15,300 nucleotides of DNA, taken from NCBI GenBank assembly GCA_002336405.1, contig DDEJ01000034.1, positions 5,591 through 20,890 of the forward strand, given 5' to 3'. Both the position numbers and the translations under genes were made by a program. Below, one piece after another: positions 1 to 8,642 of this stretch; within the stretch, counting starts at the first letter, position 1, and every line of letters starts with the position of its first letter. The DNA comes from Rhodobacteraceae bacterium UBA1957. GTDB taxonomy: Bacteria; Pseudomonadota; Alphaproteobacteria; Rhodobacterales; Rhodobacteraceae. Under the pieces are notes generated by a model that saw nothing but the letters and a program-made list of their open reading frames with translations, made no database searches and was not told the origin of the DNA.

Positions 1-178
1 GAAGCCGTGCGGCCTTTGTGATTCCTGTGGTAATGACCGGCTGTGTGGCCCCGCTGTAACACCGAATTTTTGCGCGCGTATTAAACGCTCTAGCCTGCGC
101 GATTCTGTGCTTGTCAAGTGGTGTCTCTGCCGTTAGAAGAAGGTCTTTCTTAAGCTATCCCAACCTATGGAGAACCCG
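1..178. other. Left flank upstream of rpoZ, no gene assigned
   Basis: No complete gene is supported here. On the + strand, frame 1 ends at a stop at 19-21 (reading EAVRPL), frame 3 stops at 57-59, and frame 2 stays open to 134-136, reading through a Cys-rich CGLCDSC stretch. Any of these could be the 3' end of a gene that starts outside the window. In related Rhodobacterales I recall folK upstream of rpoZ, which would suit the frame-1 ending, but six residues cannot prove it. A weak stem (GTGT/ACAC around 44-63) followed by TTTTT at 66-70 might act as a terminator of that upstream gene; it is not strong. Confidence 0.35.
111..139 (+). promoter_or_regulatory. Candidate promoter for the rpoZ-rel operon
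   Basis: TTGTCA at 111-116 and TAGAAG at 134-139 are separated by 17 bases and lie about 40 bases before the rpoZ start codon. The -35 is close to consensus and the -10 is poor, so this is a candidate for a housekeeping-sigma promoter only. It is the first plausible promoter ahead of the long + strand cluster. Confidence 0.3.
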
Positions 179-532
179 ATGGCGCGCGTTACAGTTGAAG
201 ATTGCGTAGACAAAGTCCCGAACCGTTTTGATTTGGTGATGCTGGCGGCCCATCGTGCGCGTGAAATTTCCGCAGGTGGTGTCGTTACCGTCGACCGCGA
301 TAATGATAAAAATCCTGTCGTCGCTCTGCGTGAGATTGCAGATGAGACCCAATCAGCGGCGGATTTGCATGAACGCTTGGTCGAATCCAACCAGACCCAG
401 ATCGAAGTGGATGAGCCGGAAGAAGATTCGATGGCGCTGCTTATGGGGGCTGAGGCCGATCAACCTGCCGAAGAGGAAATGTCGGAAGAAAAGTTGTTGC
501 GTGCTCTTATGGAAGCCCAAAATCAAACCTAA
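179..532 (+). CDS. rpoZ: DNA-directed RNA polymerase omega subunit
   Basis: The 117-residue product starts [20 protein letters not shown], the characteristic opening of alphaproteobacterial omega, which helps assemble and stabilise the beta' subunit of RNA polymerase. The conserved core covers roughly residues 1-60 ([27 protein letters not shown]). The C-terminal part, about residues 75-117, is strongly acidic and makes the protein longer than the 91-residue E. coli omega, as is usual in this group. The start is placed at ATG 179 rather than the in-frame ATG at 167, because GGAG at 169-172 sits six bases before it and family members begin at this Met. The (p)ppGpp synthetase gene follows 21 bases later; omega forms part of a ppGpp site on polymerase in E. 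coli, so the pairing makes functional sense. Confidence 0.95.
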   Translation: MARVTVEDCVDKVPNRFDLVMLAAHRAREISAGGVVTVDRDNDKNPVVALREIADETQSAADLHERLVESNQTQIEVDEPEEDSMALLMGAEADQPAEEEMSEEKLLRALMEAQNQT

Positions 533-553
533 CGTTCAGAAAGGTCGCACCCG

Positions 554-2677
554 ATGATCGCGGCTGAAGATCTGATTATGCTGGTTGGCAACTATAACCC
601 AAAATCTAATGCCAAGTTGCTGTCGCAGGCCTATCAGTATGGTTTGCAAATGCATGATGGGCAGTTCAGGCATTCTGGTGAGGCTTACTTCACCCATCCG
701 GTGGCTGTGGCTGCGATACTGACAGAGCACCGCCTCGATGATCATACGATTGTCACGGCACTTCTGCACGACACAATTGAAGATACCAAATCCACCTATA
801 CCGAGATTTCAGCGCTGTTCGGTGAGGATGTGGCGCGTCTTGTAGATGGCGTCACCAAACTGACCAATCTGCAGTTGTCTTCATCGCATACACAGCAGGC
901 AGAAAATTTCCGTAAATTATTGATTGCAATGTCAAAAGACGTGCGGGTTATTCTAGTAAAGCTCGCTGATCGCCTACACAATATGCGCACTATCAAATCA
1001 ATGCGACCCGATAAGCAAATTCAAAAGTCGCGCGAGACAATGGATATCTATGCGCCGCTGGCTGGCCGTATGGGTATGCATTGGATGCGTGAAGAACTGG
1101 AAGATCTGTCGTTTAAAGTGCTCAATCCAGAGGGACGCGCCAGTATTATTCGACGATTTATCACGCTGCAAAAAGAAACCGGTGATGTGATTGATCGGAT
1201 CACCGGTGATATGCGGCAGGAATTGGAAAATGTCGGCATTGAGGCCGAGGTATTTGGCCGGGCCAAGAAACCTTATTCGATCTGGCGCAAAATGCAGGAA
1301 AAAGATCTGAGCTTTTCGCGGTTGTCGGATATATACGGGTTTCGGGTAATTACAGACAGTGAAATGGAGTGTTATCGCGGGTTAGGCACTATCCACCAGC
1401 GCTGGCGTGCGGTGCCGGGGCGTTTTAAAGATTATATTAGCCAGCCCAAATCAAACGGGTATCGCAGTATCCATACCACAGTTTCGGGACGCGACGGTAA
1501 ACGTGTCGAGGTACAAATTCGCACCCGGCAAATGCATGATGTCGCCGAAACTGGTGTGGCCGCGCATTGGTCTTACCGCGACGGTGTGCGCAGCGGCAAC
1601 CCCTTTGCGGTTGATCCGGCGACTTGGGTCGGCTCGCTGACCGAGCAGTTTAACGCTGATGAGGATCACCAAGAGTTTCTTGAGGCGGTGAAGCTTGAGA
1701 TGTATTCTGATCAGGTATTTTGTTTCACCCCCAAAGGCGACGTGGTCAAATTGCCGCGGGGTGCCACACCTTTAGATTATGCCTATGCCATTCATACCCG
1801 AATTGGCAGTGCCTGTGTGGGGGCCAAAGTCGATGGTTTGCGGGTGCCATTGTGGACCCGGCTTAAAAATGGTCAATCGGTTCAAATTGTTACGGCAGAA
1901 GGTCAAATTCCTCAGGCGACTTGGTTGGATATTGCAATTACCGGCAAGGCAAAATCTGCAATCCGCCGGGCGCTGCGCGAGGCTGATCGTGGTCGATATA
2001 TTAAATTGGGTCAGGAACTGGCGCGCTCTGCGTTTGAGCAGATTGGCAAGAAAGTTACTGATAAGGTGCTGGAAACCGCCGCACGTCATTTGCGTATCAA
2101 AGACCAGTATGAGCTGCTTTATCGGATGGGCAGCGCCGAATTGACTGCCAATGAACTGGTGGACGCGGTCTATCCTGATGTGGCGACCGACCGATCCGAT
2201 GAGATTGATACCCGTCGTGCGGTGATCGGCCTGTCGCCAGATCAGCATTTTGACCGCGCGCCCTGCTGTCAGCCGTTGCCCGGTGAGCGCATTGTTGGCA
2301 TCACCTATCGTGGGCTCGGTGTCGTGGTGCACACGATTGACTGCGTGGCATTGAGCGATTTTGAAGACCAGCCCCAGCGCTGGCTGGACCTGCATTGGCA
2401 AAGTGGTAAGCACCCAGCCTCATATGCTGTGACACTGGATATGACCATTGGAAATGATTCGGGTGTTTTGGGGCGCATTTGTACCTTGATTGGCGAGCAG
2501 AAGGCTAATATCTCGAACTTGGAATTCTTGGATCGCAAACCAGATTTCTACCGTCTTTTGATAAATGTTGACCTGCGTGAAGCTGAGCACTTGCACTCGG
2601 TCATGTCTGCATTAGAAGCGGAGAGCGATGTTGCTGCCATTATAAGATCCCGAGACCCGTCCCGCCGAGGCGGTTAG
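554..2677 (+). CDS. rel: Bifunctional (p)ppGpp synthetase/hydrolase (RelA/SpoT homologue)
   Basis: A full-length RSH enzyme of 707 residues that makes and degrades the alarmone (p)ppGpp in the stringent response. Domain order is an N-terminal HD hydrolase (about 38-160, with H72-D73 in LLHDTIEDT and the DRLHNMRT motif at 139-146), the synthetase domain (about 235-345, with GYRSIHT at 302-308 and EVQIRT at 319-324), a TGS domain (about 387-448), a region with the conserved Cys pair C571-C572, and a C-terminal ACT domain (about 625-705). RFKD at 290-293 is the RxKD form found in bifunctional enzymes, not the acidic ExDD form of synthetase-only RelA; together with the intact HD motif this supports both activities. 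ATG 554 has AAAGG at 540-544. It lies 21 bases after rpoZ and 24 bases before the DUF2062 gene, so it is part of the same operon. Confidence 0.95.
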   Translation: MIAAEDLIMLVGNYNPKSNAKLLSQAYQYGLQMHDGQFRHSGEAYFTHPVAVAAILTEHRLDDHTIVTALLHDTIEDTKSTYTEISALFGEDVARLVDGVTKLTNLQLSSSHTQQAENFRKLLIAMSKDVRVILVKLADRLHNMRTIKSMRPDKQIQKSRETMDIYAPLAGRMGMHWMREELEDLSFKVLNPEGRASIIRRFITLQKETGDVIDRITGDMRQELENVGIEAEVFGRAKKPYSIWRKMQEKDLSFSRLSDIYGFRVITDSEMECYRGLGTIHQRWRAVPGRFKDYISQPKSNGYRSIHTTVSGRDGKRVEVQIRTRQMHDVAETGVAAHWSYRDGVRSGNPFAVDPATWVGSLTEQFNADEDHQEFLEAVKLEMYSDQVFCFTPKGDVVKLPRGATPLDYAYAIHTRIGSACVGAKVDGLRVPLWTRLKNGQSVQIVTAEGQIPQATWLDIAITGKAKSAIRRALREADRGRYIKLGQELARSAFEQIGKKVTDKVLETAARHLRIKDQYELLYRMGSAELTANELVDAVYPDVATDRSDEIDTRRAVIGLSPDQHFDRAPCCQPLPGERIVGITYRGLGVVVHTIDCVALSDFEDQPQRWLDLHWQSGKHPASYAVTLDMTIGNDSGVLGRICTLIGEQKANISNLEFLDRKPDFYRLLINVDLREAEHLHSVMSALEAESDVAAIIRSRDPSRRGG

Positions 2678-2701
2678 CAAGGACAATTAGAGGAATGTGC
2701 C

Positions 2702-3352
2702 TTGGTGTTCAAACGCCGTGATAAACGACCGGCCTGGAAAGTGGTCGTCGATGTGCTTTATCCCAAAGGCGGATGGAGCCGGGCGTTTCAGTATATAAAA
2801 TTTCGCTTGAAACGGCTGCCTGATCCACCAAAAAAGGTCGCGCGAGGTATTTGGGCAGGTGTGTTTACCACCTTCACCCCATTATACGGGTTTCATTTTT
2901 TTATCGCCATTTTGATTGCCCGAGTGTTTCAGGGTAATATTCTTGCGGCGCTTTTGGGAACGTTTTTCGGCAACCCGCTGACCTATATTCCGATTGGACT
3001 GGTCTCGATGCAGACTGGGCATTTCTTACTTGGGACCCAATTGCAAAATGAGACCCGAAGGTCCTTTGTTGGTAAGTTTCTTGATGCGGGTAAAGATCTC
3101 AAAGATAATTCTATCGCGGTACTAAGCGGGGAGCCGGTCGATTGGTCAAATATTGTTGTGTTCTATCACGAGGTATTTTTTCCCTATCTCGTGGGCGGTA
3201 TCCTGCCGGGCATAATTGCAGCGACTGTATGCTATTATCTTTGCATTCCTTTGGTAAGAGCCTATCAAAACAGGCGCAAAGGTGTGCTGATTGCGAAATT
3301 GGCAGCGATCAAACATAAAGCTAGGCGCAAGGCTGACAGACCAAAAAACTAA
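2702..3352 (+). CDS. DUF2062 family inner-membrane protein
   Basis: A 216-residue protein of the DUF2062 family, function unknown. The basic N-terminus (residues 1-45, rich in Lys and Arg) should lie in the cytoplasm. It is followed by hydrophobic stretches at about 48-75 and 78-103, with the family-typical NPLTYIP motif at 91-97, a polar middle at about 112-150, and a further hydrophobic stretch at about 152-185. The C-terminal tail is again basic. The start is TTG at 2702 with GAGG at 2690-2693; GTG at 2705 in the same frame is an alternative. It lies between rel and pdxJ, a position I recall as conserved in Rhodobacterales, but that does not reveal its role. Confidence 0.85.
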   Translation: MVFKRRDKRPAWKVVVDVLYPKGGWSRAFQYIKFRLKRLPDPPKKVARGIWAGVFTTFTPLYGFHFFIAILIARVFQGNILAALLGTFFGNPLTYIPIGLVSMQTGHFLLGTQLQNETRRSFVGKFLDAGKDLKDNSIAVLSGEPVDWSNIVVFYHEVFFPYLVGGILPGIIAATVCYYLCIPLVRAYQNRRKGVLIAKLAAIKHKARRKADRPKN

Positions 3353-3395
3353 CATAAAATTTACTGATGATATCGGATGTTCGAGGAGAGATAGT

Positions 3396-4136
3396 ATGAC
3401 AAAATTACGACTTGGGGTGAATATTGATCATGTCGCAACCGTGCGCAATGCGCGCGGAGGTGCCTATCCCGATCCGTTGCGGGCCGCTAAGTTATCCGAA
3501 GAGGCAGGGGCGGATGGTATCACCGCCCATCTGCGTGAAGATCGGCGGCACATATCAGATGCTGATATTGATGGCCTGATGGAGGTTCTGACCGTGCCGC
3601 TGAATTTTGAGATGGCGGCAACGCCGGAAATGCAGGCGATTGCGCTGCGTCACAAACCTCATGCGGTCTGTATTGTGCCTGAAAAACGCGAGGAGCGGAC
3701 CACTGAAGGGGGGCTGGAAGTGGCTCGCGAAGAAAACAGCATCGCACATTTCATTGCGCCGCTCCGCGATGCTGGGTGCCGGGTATCAATTTTCATCGCT
3801 CCCGACCGGCGCCAGATCGAGGCCGCACACCGCATCGGTGCGCAGGTGATTGAGCTGCATACCGGTGCCTATTGCGATTTGCACGCCGAGGGCAACATAT
3901 CTGCCCGCGACAGTGAGTTGCAAAAACTTACCGAGATGTCATCACTTGCGCGCTCATTGGGCTTGGAGGTCCATGCCGGTCATGGGCTGACGTATGATAC
4001 TGTGTCCCCGATTGCGCAGTTGCCCGAGGTGATCGAGCTGAATATTGGTCATTTTATTATTGGCGAGGCGATTTTCAGGGGCCTGACTCCTGCGATTGCC
4101 GAGATGCGACGCTTGATGGATGAAGCGCGCGCATGA
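3396..4136 (+). CDS. pdxJ: Pyridoxine 5'-phosphate synthase
   Basis: A 246-residue TIM-barrel enzyme that condenses 3-amino-2-oxopropyl phosphate (1-amino-acetone 3-phosphate) with 1-deoxy-D-xylulose 5-phosphate to give pyridoxine 5'-phosphate, the last ring-forming step of the DXP-dependent vitamin B6 pathway. The start is [18 protein letters not shown]. Residues matching the E. coli active site are present: H45 in [13 protein letters not shown]72 in LNFEMA and H193 in [25 protein letters not shown] near the C-terminus is also family-typical. The start at ATG 3396 has a strong GAGGAG at 3383-3388; the reading frame stays open further upstream, but that is not needed. Only one base separates its stop from the acpS start, pointing to coupled translation. 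Confidence 0.95.
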   Translation: MTKLRLGVNIDHVATVRNARGGAYPDPLRAAKLSEEAGADGITAHLREDRRHISDADIDGLMEVLTVPLNFEMAATPEMQAIALRHKPHAVCIVPEKREERTTEGGLEVAREENSIAHFIAPLRDAGCRVSIFIAPDRRQIEAAHRIGAQVIELHTGAYCDLHAEGNISARDSELQKLTEMSSLARSLGLEVHAGHGLTYDTVSPIAQLPEVIELNIGHFIIGEAIFRGLTPAIAEMRRLMDEARA

Positions 4137-4137
4137 G

Positions 4138-4560
4138 ATGATTTTAGGGATCGGAACGGATCTGGCGAATATTGACCGTATTGCCGCCACGCTTGAGCGG
4201 TTTGGTGACCGGTTTCGCAATCGTGTCTTCACCAAAGATGAACAGCGCAAGGCCAGCAGACGCAAAGATGAGGCCGGCACTTATGCCAAGCGCTGGGCGG
4301 CGAAAGAAGCCTGCTCCAAAGCACTTGGCACTGGCTTGCGGATGGGGATCGCCTGGAGGGATATGTCGGTTAGTAATCTCAAGACGGGGCAGCCGCAAAT
4401 GCAGTTGACGGGTTGGGCTAAAACAAGGCTGGATCAGATGACGCCGGTGGGGCATGTGGTGCATGTGCATGTCAGCCTGACCGATGATCACCCTTGGGCA
4501 CAAGCCTTTGTGGTTATTGAGGCGCGACCAGGTGGATCGGACCCATCACCTGAGCCTTAA
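4138..4560 (+). CDS. acpS: Holo-[acyl-carrier-protein] synthase
   Basis: A 140-residue phosphopantetheinyl transferase that moves the 4'-phosphopantetheine arm from coenzyme A onto a serine of acyl carrier protein, activating it for fatty acid synthesis. The two metal-binding residues are visible: D8 in [12 protein letters not shown] and E57 in [15 protein letters not shown]. The end of the domain has the usual [14 protein letters not shown] pattern. The start is ATG 4138 (MILGIGTD), directly after the pdxJ stop; the in-frame ATG at 4120 would add six residues inside pdxJ and is less likely. There is no clear ribosome binding site, so translation probably depends on ribosomes finishing pdxJ. 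The pdxJ-acpS pairing is widespread in Proteobacteria. Confidence 0.94.
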   Translation: MILGIGTDLANIDRIAATLERFGDRFRNRVFTKDEQRKASRRKDEAGTYAKRWAAKEACSKALGTGLRMGIAWRDMSVSNLKTGQPQMQLTGWAKTRLDQMTPVGHVVHVHVSLTDDHPWAQAFVVIEARPGGSDPSPEP

Positions 4561-4571
4561 TGTCACTTGGC

Positions 4572-4600
4572 TTGACACCCTAACACCAGCGTTCCATGAA
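4572..4600 (+). promoter_or_regulatory. Candidate internal promoter before lepB
   Basis: A perfect TTGACA at 4572-4577 lies in the 70-base gap between acpS and lepB, the widest gap in the + strand cluster. Seventeen bases on is CATGAA (4595-4600), a poor -10. If active it would give lepB, rnc, era, the DUF1491 gene and recO expression independent of the rpoZ-rel-pdxJ part. Confidence 0.35.
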
Positions 4601-4630
4601 GTAACCGTGGTCAGAACAAAAGGAAAATGC

Positions 4631-5467
4631 ATGGCGCAGACAGCTAAAGATCCAAACGGAATCGTCGAAACGATCAAGACGGTTGTCTATGCGCTGCTCA
4701 TCGCAGGTATATTTCGAACCCTGTTTTTTCAACCGTTCTGGATTCCATCGGGTTCGATGAAAGACACTCTGCTGATTGGTGATTTCCTGTTTGTGAACAA
4801 AATGGCTTATGGGTATTCCTACGCCTCTTGTCCGAGTATTATCATACCAGCTGTGGGTCTGAATATCGACGCTAAAGATGTGTGTGGGGCTTTGCGGGAT
4901 GATAATCAACGCCTGTGGGCTGGTTTGCCCGAGCGCGGGGATGTTGTGGTGTTCCGCCATCCGGCATCGGGGCGCGATTACATCAAACGCCTTACTGGGC
5001 TGCCGGGGGACAGGGTGCAGGTCAAAGATGGGGTGCTTTATATAAATGACGCCCCTGTGGCGTTGGAAGATGTCGCTGCCTTTGAGGAAACCTATGCGCC
5101 GCAAGGCCCGCTGAAATCTATGCCGCGCTGTGAAAATGCACCGACTGGAAACGGCAGCATTTGTCAGAAATCGCGTCAAATTGAAACGCTGCCAAATGGC
5201 GTTGCCCACTCGATCCTTAATATTGGGATACAATCAACAGACAACACCCCGGCCTTTACCGTGCCCGCAGGACATTATTTCTTTATGGGAGACAATCGTG
5301 ACAACTCGACCGACAGCCGCCGCCGCCAGCAAGCTGGCGGGGTCGGGTTTGTGCCCTTTGAAAATCTGATTGGTCGTGCTGATCGCATCTTGTTCTCGTC
5401 AGCCGGCAGTTCAATGTTGTTTTTCTGGACCTGGCGTAGTGACCGTTTCTTTAAGGGCGTGATTTGA
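4631..5467 (+). CDS. lepB: Signal peptidase I
   Basis: A 278-residue membrane-anchored serine protease that removes signal peptides from exported preproteins on the periplasmic side. One N-terminal hydrophobic segment (about residues 13-36) precedes the catalytic motif PSGSM with Ser42. Lys119 in [11 protein letters not shown] is the general base, and [11 protein letters not shown] at 220-230 is the family's C-terminal box, so the Ser/Lys dyad is intact. Four Cys (67, 85, 167, 178) lie in the non-catalytic periplasmic parts and could pair as disulfides. The start at ATG 4631 has AGGA at 4621-4624, six bases before it; the frame is open upstream through acpS but the extra sequence there does not look like this family. 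Its stop overlaps the rnc start codon by four bases. Confidence 0.95.
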   Translation: MAQTAKDPNGIVETIKTVVYALLIAGIFRTLFFQPFWIPSGSMKDTLLIGDFLFVNKMAYGYSYASCPSIIIPAVGLNIDAKDVCGALRDDNQRLWAGLPERGDVVVFRHPASGRDYIKRLTGLPGDRVQVKDGVLYINDAPVALEDVAAFEETYAPQGPLKSMPRCENAPTGNGSICQKSRQIETLPNGVAHSILNIGIQSTDNTPAFTVPAGHYFFMGDNRDNSTDSRRRQQAGGVGFVPFENLIGRADRILFSSAGSSMLFFWTWRSDRFFKGVI

Positions 5468-6147
5468 AACTGTCCGGAGACCTTGCGGTTTTTCAAAGCC
5501 GGCTGGGCTATGATTTCAAACGGCCAGAATTGCTGAGTGAAGCGGTCACGCATGCGTCAATCTCATCCGTGACGCGTTCTGACAACCAGAGATTAGAGTT
5601 TTTGGGTGACCGGGTGCTGGGGCTGGTGATGGCCGAGGCTCTGCTTGACGAGGACACTTCCGCGAGCGAAGGCAAGCTGGCGCCGCGTTTTAACGCTTTG
5701 GTGCGCAAGGAAACTTGCGCTGAGATTGCGATCTCTCTGGATTTGGGTAAGGTTCTGAAATTGGGGCGGTCTGAAATGATGTCGGGTGGGCGTCGCAAGC
5801 AGGCGCTTCTTGGCGATGCCCTAGAGGCGGTGATTGCCGCGGTATATCTTGATGGCGGGTTCGCTGTCGCAAAAGCGCTTGTCTTGCGCATCTGGTCTGA
5901 TCATATCGCCTCGGTGGAAGAAGATGCCCGCGACGCGAAAACTGCTTTGCAGGAATGGGCGCAGGCACGTGGCTTTCCACCGCCGCGCTATGTTGTGGTG
6001 GGCCGCTCTGGTCCCGATCATGCGCCGTTGTTTACAATTTCGGCGCAGCTTGAAAACGGCGCTACTCAAGATGCGACCGCAGGATCAAAACGCCAGGCCG
6101 AACAAAATGCGGCCATGCAGCTTTTGACAAAATTGGAGACCACATGA
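5464..6147 (+). CDS. rnc: Ribonuclease III
   Basis: A 227-residue double-stranded-RNA endonuclease for rRNA and mRNA processing. The RNase III domain (about 5-150) carries the signature [15 protein letters not shown] at 41-55 with E45 and D49, and the second metal-binding pair D118 and E121 in [18 protein letters not shown]. The double-stranded-RNA-binding domain follows at about 157-225 and includes the final alpha-helix motif [16 protein letters not shown]. The start is a TTG at 5464 overlapping the lepB stop (TTGA), with AAGGG at about 5453-5457 as the ribosome binding site. The stop overlaps the era start (ATGA). The lepB-rnc-era order is found in many Proteobacteria. Confidence 0.95.
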   Translation: MKLSGDLAVFQSRLGYDFKRPELLSEAVTHASISSVTRSDNQRLEFLGDRVLGLVMAEALLDEDTSASEGKLAPRFNALVRKETCAEIAISLDLGKVLKLGRSEMMSGGRRKQALLGDALEAVIAAVYLDGGFAVAKALVLRIWSDHIASVEEDARDAKTALQEWAQARGFPPPRYVVVGRSGPDHAPLFTISAQLENGATQDATAGSKRQAEQNAAMQLLTKLETT

Positions 6148-7049
6148 CACGGGCAGGGTTTGTTGCATTAATCGGAGAGCCAAACGCCGGCAAATCCACA
6201 TTGCTGAACCAGATGGTTGGCGCCAAGGTGTCGATTGTGACCCACAAGGTGCAAACCACCCGCGCCCGCATCCGTGGTGTGGCGATTGACGGCGAGACCC
6301 AGATCGTTTTTGTTGATACTCCGGGTCTGTTTAAGCCGCGCCGCCGGCTTGATCGCGCGATGGTGGCCGCCGCTTGGAGCGGTGCGTTGGACGCCGATAT
6401 GATCGTGTTGCTGGTTGAGGCCAATCGTGGCCTGACTGAGGGGGTAGAGAAAATCCTTGAGACGCTCACTGAGATGTCACAAGGGCGCACAATTGCGCTG
6501 GCGATCAACAAGATTGACCGGGTCAAATCCGAGACATTACTTGGTTTGAGCCAAACTCTGAATGCCCGGTTTCCGTTTGTTGAGACCTTTATGGTGTCGG
6601 CGGAAAAAGGCCATGGCGTGCCGGTGCTGCGCAGTTGGCTGGCCGGGGGCTTGCCCGAGGGGCCCTGGCTCTATCCCGAAGACCAGATTGCCGATCTGCC
6701 GTTGCGGATGATTGCGGCAGAAATGACACGCGAAAAATTGACCCTACGGCTGCACCAAGAACTGCCCTATCAAATGACGGTCGAGACTGAAGACTGGCAG
6801 GAGCGCAAAGACGGCTCTGCCCGAATTGATCAGATTATTTATGTGGTGCGCGACGGTCACAAAGGCATCGTGCTGGGCAATGGTGGTGAAACCATCAAGG
6901 CAATATCGAAAGCTGCACGCGAGGAGCTTGAGGAATTCATGGGCCGGCGTGTGCATCTGTTTTGCAAGGTCAAAGTGCGTGAAAAATGGCTTGATGAGGC
7001 AGCGCGCTATACTGAGATGGGGCTGGACTTCAAGGATGGAAATGGCTGA
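6144..7049 (+). CDS. era: GTPase Era (30S ribosome assembly)
   Basis: A 301-residue GTPase that binds the 3' end of 16S rRNA and helps mature the small ribosomal subunit. G-domain motifs are complete: G1 GEPNAGKS at 11-18, G3 DTPG at 58-61, G4 NKID at 122-125 and G5 SAEKG at 152-156. The type-2 KH RNA-binding domain occupies about 200-285, with [19 protein letters not shown] followed by [14 protein letters not shown]. The start ATG 6144 overlaps the rnc stop, so the two are probably co-translated; both products act in rRNA maturation. The gene ends 30 bases before the DUF1491 start. Confidence 0.96.
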   Translation: MTRAGFVALIGEPNAGKSTLLNQMVGAKVSIVTHKVQTTRARIRGVAIDGETQIVFVDTPGLFKPRRRLDRAMVAAAWSGALDADMIVLLVEANRGLTEGVEKILETLTEMSQGRTIALAINKIDRVKSETLLGLSQTLNARFPFVETFMVSAEKGHGVPVLRSWLAGGLPEGPWLYPEDQIADLPLRMIAAEMTREKLTLRLHQELPYQMTVETEDWQERKDGSARIDQIIYVVRDGHKGIVLGNGGETIKAISKAAREELEEFMGRRVHLFCKVKVREKWLDEAARYTEMGLDFKDGNG

Positions 7050-7080
7050 TGCAACGGGCTTTTCTGGCGGTGATCTGTGA
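7042..7080 (+). other. Possible 12-codon bridging ORF between era and the DUF1491 gene
   Basis: ATG 7042 opens a 12-codon frame ([12 protein letters not shown]) that starts inside the last codons of era and ends with TGA at 7078-7080. That stop overlaps the ATG of the next gene (TGATG). Such a frame could keep ribosomes moving across the era/DUF1491 gap. No ribosome binding site is evident for it apart from AAGGA at 7032-7036, and a frame this short can arise by chance. Confidence 0.15.
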
Positions 7081-7412
7081 TGGTGCGCCTGACTGCTGAA
7101 TTCTGGGTCCACGCCTATTTAAACCGACTGCGGATGGTGGAAATTCCTGCATTTGTGGTGGCAAAAGGCGATCTTACCGCCGGTGCGGTTGTGATTAAGC
7201 TGAACACTCTGGATGGCCAAGCAGTGGCCTATCAACGATCGTTTGATATCATGAGTGGCGCGCGCAAATGGGTGGATTTTGCCGCGGGGGCTGAAGCTGA
7301 GGTGGACATGGCGGTTTCGAAGCAGCGCGGGTTTGACCCTGATCTTTGGGTCATCGAGGTCGAAGACCGAAGCGGCCGGCATTTGCTGGATGAGCCGGGA
7401 CTGGCAGATTAG
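7080..7412 (+). CDS. DUF1491 family protein
   Basis: A 110-residue soluble protein of unknown function that fits the alphaproteobacterial DUF1491 family: [17 protein letters not shown] at the start, a central [12 protein letters not shown] strand region, and the motif [28 protein letters not shown] at the end. No signal peptide or membrane segment is visible. ATG 7080 is preferred because family members begin with an M-x-R-L motif. GTG 7077 would add one residue. The ribosome binding site is weak (GGCGG at 7067-7071), so translation may be coupled to upstream reading. It sits between era and recO, eight bases before the latter. Confidence 0.8.
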   Translation: MVRLTAEFWVHAYLNRLRMVEIPAFVVAKGDLTAGAVVIKLNTLDGQAVAYQRSFDIMSGARKWVDFAAGAEAEVDMAVSKQRGFDPDLWVIEVEDRSGRHLLDEPGLAD

Positions 7413-7420
7413 GGGCGAGG

Positions 7421-8155
7421 ATGGAGTGGCGTGATCAAGGCTTTTTGCTGAGCGCGCGGCCGCATGGGGAAAGTGCTGCGATCATAGAAGTGTTTACCCC
7501 AGAATATGGCCGCCATCTTGGGGTGGTGCGTGGCGGATCTGGGCGTAAACTTGCTCCCATTTTACAACCCGGAGCGCAGTTGGATCTCGCTTGGCGCGCG
7601 CGCCTAGAGGATCATATGGGCAGTTTCACGGTTGAACCTGTCCGCAGTCGGGCGGCACAATCGATGTCTGATCGGCTGGCACTGGCCGGGCTGAACGCGG
7701 TCACAGCCCTGTTGTCGTTTTGTTTGGCAGAGCGTGAAACCCATCACAGCCTTTATCACCGAAGCGCGCAATTACTTGATTTGCTTGGTCAATCAGATCT
7801 GTGGCCCTTGGCTTATCTTCAATGGGAAATGCAATTGCTCGAAACTCTGGGTTTTGGACTTGATCTCAGCTGCTGTGCGGTCACCGGGACGGATCACGAC
7901 TTGATCTATGTATCACCGCGCAGCGGCCGTGCGGTATCAAAGTCTGGGGCAGGTGATTGGGCCAGTCGTTTGCTGGTGCTGCCGCCGTGTATGTTGGGGC
8001 GCGGTGAAGCACCGGACGTCGAGGTGGCGCTGGCGCTGGGCACAACCGGGCATTTTTTGCATCATCACTTGGCTGAAGATATGCTCCATAAACCGGTGCC
8101 AGTGGCGCGGGCTCGATTTCTCAACCAGTTGTCTCGGCGTATCAATATCGGCTGA
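7421..8155 (+). CDS. recO: DNA repair protein RecO
   Basis: A 244-residue recombination mediator that, with RecR, loads RecA onto SSB-coated single-stranded DNA in the RecF pathway. The N-terminal OB-fold (about 1-78) begins [18 protein letters not shown] and contains [14 protein letters not shown]. The helical C-terminal part holds [17 protein letters not shown] followed by [13 protein letters not shown] at 161-173, the alphaproteobacterial version of the RecO C-terminal signature, lacking a full four-Cys zinc site. It starts at ATG 7421, directly after a purine-rich AGGGGCGAGG. It is the last gene of the + strand cluster, and its last codons overlap the end of the convergent lipoprotein gene by 14 bases. 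Confidence 0.93.
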   Translation: MEWRDQGFLLSARPHGESAAIIEVFTPEYGRHLGVVRGGSGRKLAPILQPGAQLDLAWRARLEDHMGSFTVEPVRSRAAQSMSDRLALAGLNAVTALLSFCLAERETHHSLYHRSAQLLDLLGQSDLWPLAYLQWEMQLLETLGFGLDLSCCAVTGTDHDLIYVSPRSGRAVSKSGAGDWASRLLVLPPCMLGRGEAPDVEVALALGTTGHFLHHHLAEDMLHKPVPVARARFLNQLSRRINIG

Positions 8156-8642
8156 ACAGCATCTCTCGTCCGGCATCATTCGACAAAATCAACTTTTTAC
8201 CTTTCCGACGTGCGTTGGTCATTGTCGCTAAAGCGTCGCTAAACACCCTTTCGGCTGAAGTGGTGCATCCCATTCTGGTGGACCCGATGGGGCCAAGCCT
8301 AAAATCTGGATAGACCCGCTTTTGGCGGCCAAACAACCGGTTGCACCCAGCTGTGGCGCTGAATTGACCATCGGGGCTGAACTGGATCGAAGCAGAGGCC
8401 GGAGGTATCACCGCAGGTTTGTTTGGTTGTTTTTTCGGCAATAAAGATACTGCGACAAATGGTGCGCCGTCCAATTGTAAAAGCTGCCATTTTCCCAGAT
8501 AGGCGGTGTCTGGATTAACCTTTTCACTGGTGGTGAGGCTGTTCTGAGTGCTGCTGCCGAGTTTGTTTTGGACATTATTTTGTGTGTTGCTGCAGGCTGA
8601 GAAAAGGAGAAAATGCAGTAAAAAAATATAGTTTTGAAGCAT
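8142..8642 (-). CDS. META-domain (HslJ-like) lipoprotein
   Basis: A 166-residue predicted lipoprotein. The first 16 residues are hydrophobic and end LLFSA before Cys17, a lipobox-like site with Phe at -3. A polar, Asn/Ser-rich linker follows to about residue 45. The META/DUF306 domain is then recognisable: [10 protein letters not shown] at 50-59, [21 protein letters not shown] at about 85-105 with the family GCN at 99-101, Cys126 in STRMGC, and a final strand [15 protein letters not shown]. HslJ-type proteins are linked to heat and antibiotic tolerance in E. coli, but the function here is unknown. The start at 8642 has only a weak GGG directly before it. The gene is convergent with recO and divergent from the thiamine-diphosphate enzyme gene, sharing a 143-base upstream region. 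Confidence 0.75.
   Translation of the reverse strand: MLQNYIFLLHFLLFSACSNTQNNVQNKLGSSTQNSLTTSEKVNPDTAYLGKWQLLQLDGAPFVAVSLLPKKQPNKPAVIPPASASIQFSPDGQFSATAGCNRLFGRQKRVYPDFRLGPIGSTRMGCTTSAERVFSDALATMTNARRKGKKLILSNDAGREMLFSRY

Noticed and set aside
1..136. Cys-rich frame (CGLCDSC) as the zinc-binding end of an upstream protein
   Set aside because: Only about 44 codons are visible, other frames are also partly open, and nothing confirms this one as coding.
1772..2413. 213-codon open frame on the - strand inside rel
   Set aside because: It lies wholly opposite a clearly conserved part of the (p)ppGpp enzyme, has no family-like motifs and no ribosome binding site.
4580..5233. 217-codon open frame on the - strand inside lepB
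   Set aside because: It mirrors the lepB coding strand and its translation shows no domain features.
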